Made by a program: the position numbers and the translations under genes. DNA of 64,000 nucleotides. It comes from Paraburkholderia hayleyella (GTDB lineage: Bacteria; Pseudomonadota; Gammaproteobacteria; Burkholderiales; Burkholderiaceae). The stretch covers positions 1,922,001-1,986,000 of the forward strand of contig NZ_QPES01000001.1 in assembly GCF_009455685.1 (NCBI RefSeq), in the 5' to 3' direction. Of the stretch, positions 60,965-64,000 are shown in pieces. The notes beneath the pieces are model-generated. The model was given only the letters and a program-made list of their open reading frames with translations, ran no database searches and was not told where the DNA came from. The stretch's first letter is position 1. Each line of letters begins with the position of its first letter.

Positions 60965-61918
60965 ATGGCACTACAACAAACACTCATTGTCTACGAAGCG
61001 CTCGATAGCGCTACCGTCAACGGCCAAACCATCAAGACCATGTTCGAGCCGTATATCGATTACGGTGTAGCGGTCGAGGTGACCACCATCCACGACGAAC
61101 CGCCAGAAAATCCAAACCATACGACCGATTTCGTCACCATCCGCGTCTCTGGCACCCGGGGCAAGCACTCGGGGACGTCCGACCCGGCTCCCACCCTGGG
61201 CGTGATCGGACGCAACGGCGCCATTGGCGCACGCCCCTATCGGATCGGCATGGTTTCGGACGCCGATGGTCCGATTGCCTCTATCGCCGTGGCGCTCAAG
61301 CTCGCCCAGATGAAGAAGAACGGTGATCACCTGCCCGGCGATGTGGTGGTGACCACCCATATTTCGACTGATGTGTCGATCACCGATCACGGGGGCATTC
61401 CGTTCATGGGTATGCCGGTGTCATCGGCCACCATGAACAAGTACGAGGTAACGGCGGATATGGATGCCATCCTGTCGATCGATGCCTCAAAGGGCAACCG
61501 CATCGTCAAGCATCGCGGCTTTGCTCTGTCACCCACGGCGATGCAAGGCTACATCTTGCGGATGGCCCCTGATCTGGTGGCCATTATGGAGTCGACCACG
61601 GGCATGCCGGCGGTGACCTTCCCGATCTCCCAGCAAGACATCACGCCCTACGACAACGGCCTGTACCACTTCAACAGCATCATGCAGCCCCATACCGCGA
61701 CTGACAAACCCGTGGTGGGCGTCGCCATCACGGCCGGATCGGTGGTGGGTGGCAGCGACTCCAGCGCTAACCACGAGATAGACCTGGCCGAAGCCGTGCG
61801 CTTTTCCACGGAAGTCGCCAAACGCTTCACCACTGATACCTGCAATTTCTATGATGAGGCGGAGTGGCAGAAGATCCGTGGCATGTATCCGGATCTCACC
61901 GCCTTCCAGGGCTACTAA
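60965..61918 (+). CDS. DUF1177 family protein
   Basis: A 317-residue protein which I recognise as DUF1177 from the segments PAPTLGVIGRNGAIGARPYRIG, VSDADGPIASIAVALKL, GDVVVTTHIS, FMGMPVSSATMNK and ILSIDASKGNRI. The DADG and VTTHIS motifs recall metallo-aminopeptidase-like folds, but the activity is unknown. It is the last gene of the IclR/OPT/aminotransferase/PepE/porin cluster, with AAGGA before the ATG. Its context suggests a hydrolase acting on a peptide-like substrate; that is inference. Confidence 0.82.
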   Translation: MALQQTLIVYEALDSATVNGQTIKTMFEPYIDYGVAVEVTTIHDEPPENPNHTTDFVTIRVSGTRGKHSGTSDPAPTLGVIGRNGAIGARPYRIGMVSDADGPIASIAVALKLAQMKKNGDHLPGDVVVTTHISTDVSITDHGGIPFMGMPVSSATMNKYEVTADMDAILSIDASKGNRIVKHRGFALSPTAMQGYILRMAPDLVAIMESTTGMPAVTFPISQQDITPYDNGLYHFNSIMQPHTATDKPVVGVAITAGSVVGGSDSSANHEIDLAEAVRFSTEVAKRFTTDTCNFYDEAEWQKIRGMYPDLTAFQGY

Positions 61919-62032
61919 AGCAAGGGCGCGATTGAGCGCTGAAGCGTCGGAGCAAACGCATTCCTGACGACGACAGGGGCCGGCCTGGATTGTTTGAGTT
62001 TTGTGCCCCTGTCAGCGGAAAAATGCGCGCAT

Positions 62033-62067
62033 AAAAAAAGCCCGTTGAAAAATCAACGGGCTTTTTA
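62033..62067. terminator. Rho-independent terminator of the tRNA unit
   Basis: Arms agcccgttga and tcaacgggct with an AAAA loop, flanked by A7 on one side and T5 on the other. It lies just past the 3' end of tRNA-Asp on the minus strand and can also stop rightward transcription from the DUF1177 operon. Confidence 0.93.
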
Positions 62068-62070
62068 ATC

Positions 62071-62147
62071 TGGCGGAGTGGACGGGACTCGAACCCGCGA
62101 CCCCCGGCGTGACAGGCCGGTATTCTAACCGACTGAACTACCACTCC
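62071..62147 (-). tRNA. tRNA-Asp (anticodon GTC)
   Basis: Read on the minus strand, the 77-nt sequence starts GGAGTGGTAGTTCAGTC and ends with an encoded CCA. The anticodon loop reads CCTGTCACG, giving GTC. The T-arm GGTTCGAGTCC is canonical. Confidence 0.97.
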
Positions 62148-62225
62148 TAATACGTGCTTGATGCGTATATCACATGTAATGCATGTATTGCATGGGGCAT
62201 GTGATATGACATGCGAATCTGGAAC

Positions 62226-62301
62226 TGGTGGGTGCTGAGAGGCTCGAACTCCCGACCTACGCCTTGTAAGGGCGCCGCTCTACCAACTGAGCTAAGCACC
62301 C
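62226..62301 (-). tRNA. tRNA-Val (anticodon TAC)
   Basis: On the minus strand the 76-nt gene starts GGGTGCTTAGCTCAGTTGG, has anticodon loop CCTTACAAG (TAC), the T-arm AGTTCGAGCCT and an encoded CCA end. It lies 78 bp upstream of tRNA-Asp and is probably co-transcribed with it. Confidence 0.97.
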
Positions 62302-62387
62302 GCTCCTAAACTCGACTTTTTACTGACTTTTACTACTTGATCCTGCCAGTACTGCGCTGCTGCTGGCTTCCACAACCAGCAAGTCCG

Positions 62388-62660
62388 CTAGTTTAGCGCA
62401 TCTTTTAGTGCTTTGCCAGGCCTAAATTTAGGCACTGCCGCTGCACGGATTTTGATTTCTGCTCCGGTGCGTGGATTACGTCCTGTTCGGGCCACTCGCG
62501 TGCTAACAGCGAATGTGCCAAAGCCGACCAGCGTCACCGAGCCGCCTTTTTTCAACGTGGTTTTTACACCGCCAATTATCGCCTCAAGCGCACGCCCTGC
62601 TGCAGCTTTTGAAATTTCAGCGCGCTGTGCGATGTGATCAATCATTTCTGTTTTATTCAT
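62388..62660 (-). CDS. hupB: DNA-binding protein HU-beta
   Basis: A 90-residue HU protein (MNKTEMIDHIAQRAEI start) with the DNA-binding arm sequence GFGTFAVSTRVARTGRNPRTG and C-terminal KFRPGKALKDALN. The ATG at 62660 is standard; the upstream in-frame TTG is not used. HU bends and compacts DNA. It lies between lon and the tRNA pair as in related genomes. Confidence 0.97.
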   Translation of the reverse strand: MNKTEMIDHIAQRAEISKAAAGRALEAIIGGVKTTLKKGGSVTLVGFGTFAVSTRVARTGRNPRTGAEIKIRAAAVPKFRPGKALKDALN

Positions 62661-62828
62661 TCGAGCCCCCAAGAATGTCGATGAACGGAACAACAATGAA
62701 CTGGTCTGCGCATTTTAAAAATCGTCGATAGCGGTGCGTTGGACCAGCAAGGCAAAGCGGGTAAATTAGACGTGGCCGGAATCTGGCTGTCAACCGGAGA
62801 TGACCTAATTCGGCGAAACGATCAGAAC

Positions 62829-62866
62829 TAAAAAAACCCGCAGTTCATTTGAACCGCGGGTTTAGT
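62829..62866 (-). terminator. Rho-independent terminator of lon
   Basis: On the minus strand, arms aacccgcggttca and tgaactgcgggtt (one mismatch) with a short loop, followed by a T7 run. It lies 60 bp after the lon stop and separates lon from hupB. Confidence 0.9.
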
Positions 62867-62924
62867 CAGGCATACAACCCCAATCAATACTTCAAAGCCT
62901 GTATGCCTGTGGATGCCTAAAGCA

Positions 62925-64000
62925 TTAATGCTTGACGACCTCGGTGGCCGCTGCGTCTTTGACCGGCTCGACCACCGCCGCCTCTACGGCCTTAGGTTCT
63001 TCATCGGGTAACGGCTCAGGCATGCGTTCGAGCGCGAGTTCCAGTACCTTGTCGATCCAGCGGACCGGAACGATTTCGATCGAGTTCTTCACGTTATCCG
63101 GAATTTCGGTCAAATCCTTGACGTTCTCTTCCGGAATCAGCACGAGCTTGATGCCGCCACGATGTGCCGCCAGCAGTTTTTCCTTCAGGCCGCCGATGGG
63201 CAACACTTCGCCGCGCAACGTGATTTCACCCGTCATCGCCACGTTGGCGCGCACGGGAATACCCGTCAGAACCGAAACCAGCGCTGTCGTCATCGCAATC
63301 CCGGCAGAAGGACCGTCTTTTGGCGTTGCCCCTTCTGGCACGTGAATGTGAATGTCCTTCTTCTCAAACGCTTCGTCCTTGACACCGACCCGGCGCGAAC
63401 GTGAACGCACGACCGAGCGAGCGGCTTCAACCGATTCTTTCATCACGTCGCCCAGCGAACCGGTACGAATCACATTACCCTTGCCCGGCATCACGGCGGC
63501 TTCGATGGTCAGCAAATCGCCACCCACTTCTGTCCACGCCAGGCCCGTTACCTGCCCCACCTGGTTTTCTTTTGCGGCAAGACCAAAGTCGTACTTACGT
63601 ACGCCGAGGAAGGTATCCAGACTGCTGCCATCGACCTTGACCGCACCTTCCGCCTTCTTCAGCAACAGCATCTTCACGACCTTGCGGCAGATTTTCGACA
63701 TTTCACGCTCAAGCGAACGAACACCGGCTTCGCGCGTGTAGTACCGAATAATGTCGCGGATCGCTTCTTCCGTCACTTCGATCTCACCCGCCTTGAGACC
63801 GTTGTTCTTTTTTTGCTTGGGCAGCAGGTAGCGTTGCGCGATGCTGACTTTTTCATCTTCGGTATAGCCCGACAGACGAATGACTTCCATCCGGTCAAGC
63901 AACGGCGGCGGAATGTTCAGCGAATTCGACGTAGCCACGAACATCACATCCGACAAATCAAAATCGACTTCGACGTAGTGATCGGCAAACGTATGGTTTT
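62925..64000 (-). CDS. lon: ATP-dependent protease Lon (C-terminal part; continues beyond window)
   Basis: About 358 codons of Lon are visible, entering from the right edge. They cover the end of the AAA+ domain (VMFVATSNSLNIPPPLLDRM, sensor and arginine regions) and the complete protease domain with the catalytic Ser in PKDGPSAGIAM and Lys in GEVLPIGGLKEKLLA. The tail is Glu/Val/Ala-rich. Lon degrades misfolded and regulatory proteins. A hairpin terminator follows. Confidence 0.98.
   Translation of the reverse strand, partial: NHTFADHYVEVDFDLSDVMFVATSNSLNIPPPLLDRMEVIRLSGYTEDEKVSIAQRYLLPKQKKNNGLKAGEIEVTEEAIRDIIRYYTREAGVRSLEREMSKICRKVVKMLLLKKAEGAVKVDGSSLDTFLGVRKYDFGLAAKENQVGQVTGLAWTEVGGDLLTIEAAVMPGKGNVIRTGSLGDVMKESVEAARSVVRSRSRRVGVKDEAFEKKDIHIHVPEGATPKDGPSAGIAMTTALVSVLTGIPVRANVAMTGEITLRGEVLPIGGLKEKLLAAHRGGIKLVLIPEENVKDLTEIPDNVKNSIEIVPVRWIDKVLELALERMPEPLPDEEPKAVEAAVVEPVKDAAATEVVKH

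Noticed and set aside
44694..62147. Integrative element targeting tRNA-Asp
   Set aside because: The cargo adjoins the tRNA 3' end, but there is no integrase gene and I found no second copy of the tRNA end near ppiD.

Overview
The window is a GC-rich chromosomal segment of a betaproteobacterium in the Burkholderiaceae (Burkholderia sensu lato). I infer this from protein sequences and from gene neighbourhoods I recognise from that group: mltG-tmk-holB-tatD; selO-msrB-yciB-bolA-parvulin facing purL; nnr-pgi; and ppiD next to tRNA-Asp, tRNA-Val, hupB and lon. The species cannot be named from the sequence. Several AT-richer stretches interrupt this backbone and look acquired.

Left part (1-18.1 kb). 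A leftward operon runs mltG, tmk, holB, GNAT acetyltransferase, tatD, ankyrin protein (cut by the window edge). Between mltG and ygfZ sits an AT-richer two-gene module: a STAS-like plus GHKL-ATPase protein and a DUF4325 STAS-like protein. After ygfZ comes a decayed Tn3-family transposon with a Tn21-like terminal repeat, an intact serine resolvase, a HEPN/MNT toxin-antitoxin pair, a small membrane protein and a collapsed tnpA. Next is a leftward lipid/aromatic catabolism group: FadB-like multienzyme, nicotinamidase, thiolase, Dabb protein, hotdog thioesterase, MDR reductase, alpha/beta hydrolase.

Middle part (18.3-44.7 kb). Housekeeping genes: selO, msrB, yciB, bolA, a periplasmic parvulin, purL, a DadA-like oxidoreductase, nnr, pgi, a LolD-like ATPase, a TesA-like esterase, a small lipoprotein and ppiD. 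Two insertions break it. A remnant of a type I restriction-modification locus (YhcG nuclease, 40-codon hsdS stump, HrgA-like nuclease) lies between the parvulin gene and purL, bordered by a perfect 27-bp hairpin. Between the DadA-like gene and nnr a 3.8-4.0 kb tandem duplication carries two copies of a large AT-rich, ankyrin-containing, poly-threonine, effector-like gene. The flanks are almost identical, but the two effector-like genes differ in blocks, and the second has an expanded 23-residue repeat.

Right part (45.1-64 kb). Between ppiD and the tRNA pair lies about 17 kb of accessory DNA. It holds a complete type I secretion operon with its 1521-residue BapA-like Ig-repeat adhesin (EF-hand-like calcium loops, His/Glu-rich tail), then an IclR-regulated uptake and catabolism cluster (OPT transporter, class V aminotransferase, peptidase E, porin, DUF1177 protein). 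The peptidase and the porin each carry a one-base loss in a homopolymer run. The window ends with tRNA-Asp, tRNA-Val, hupB and the 3' part of lon.
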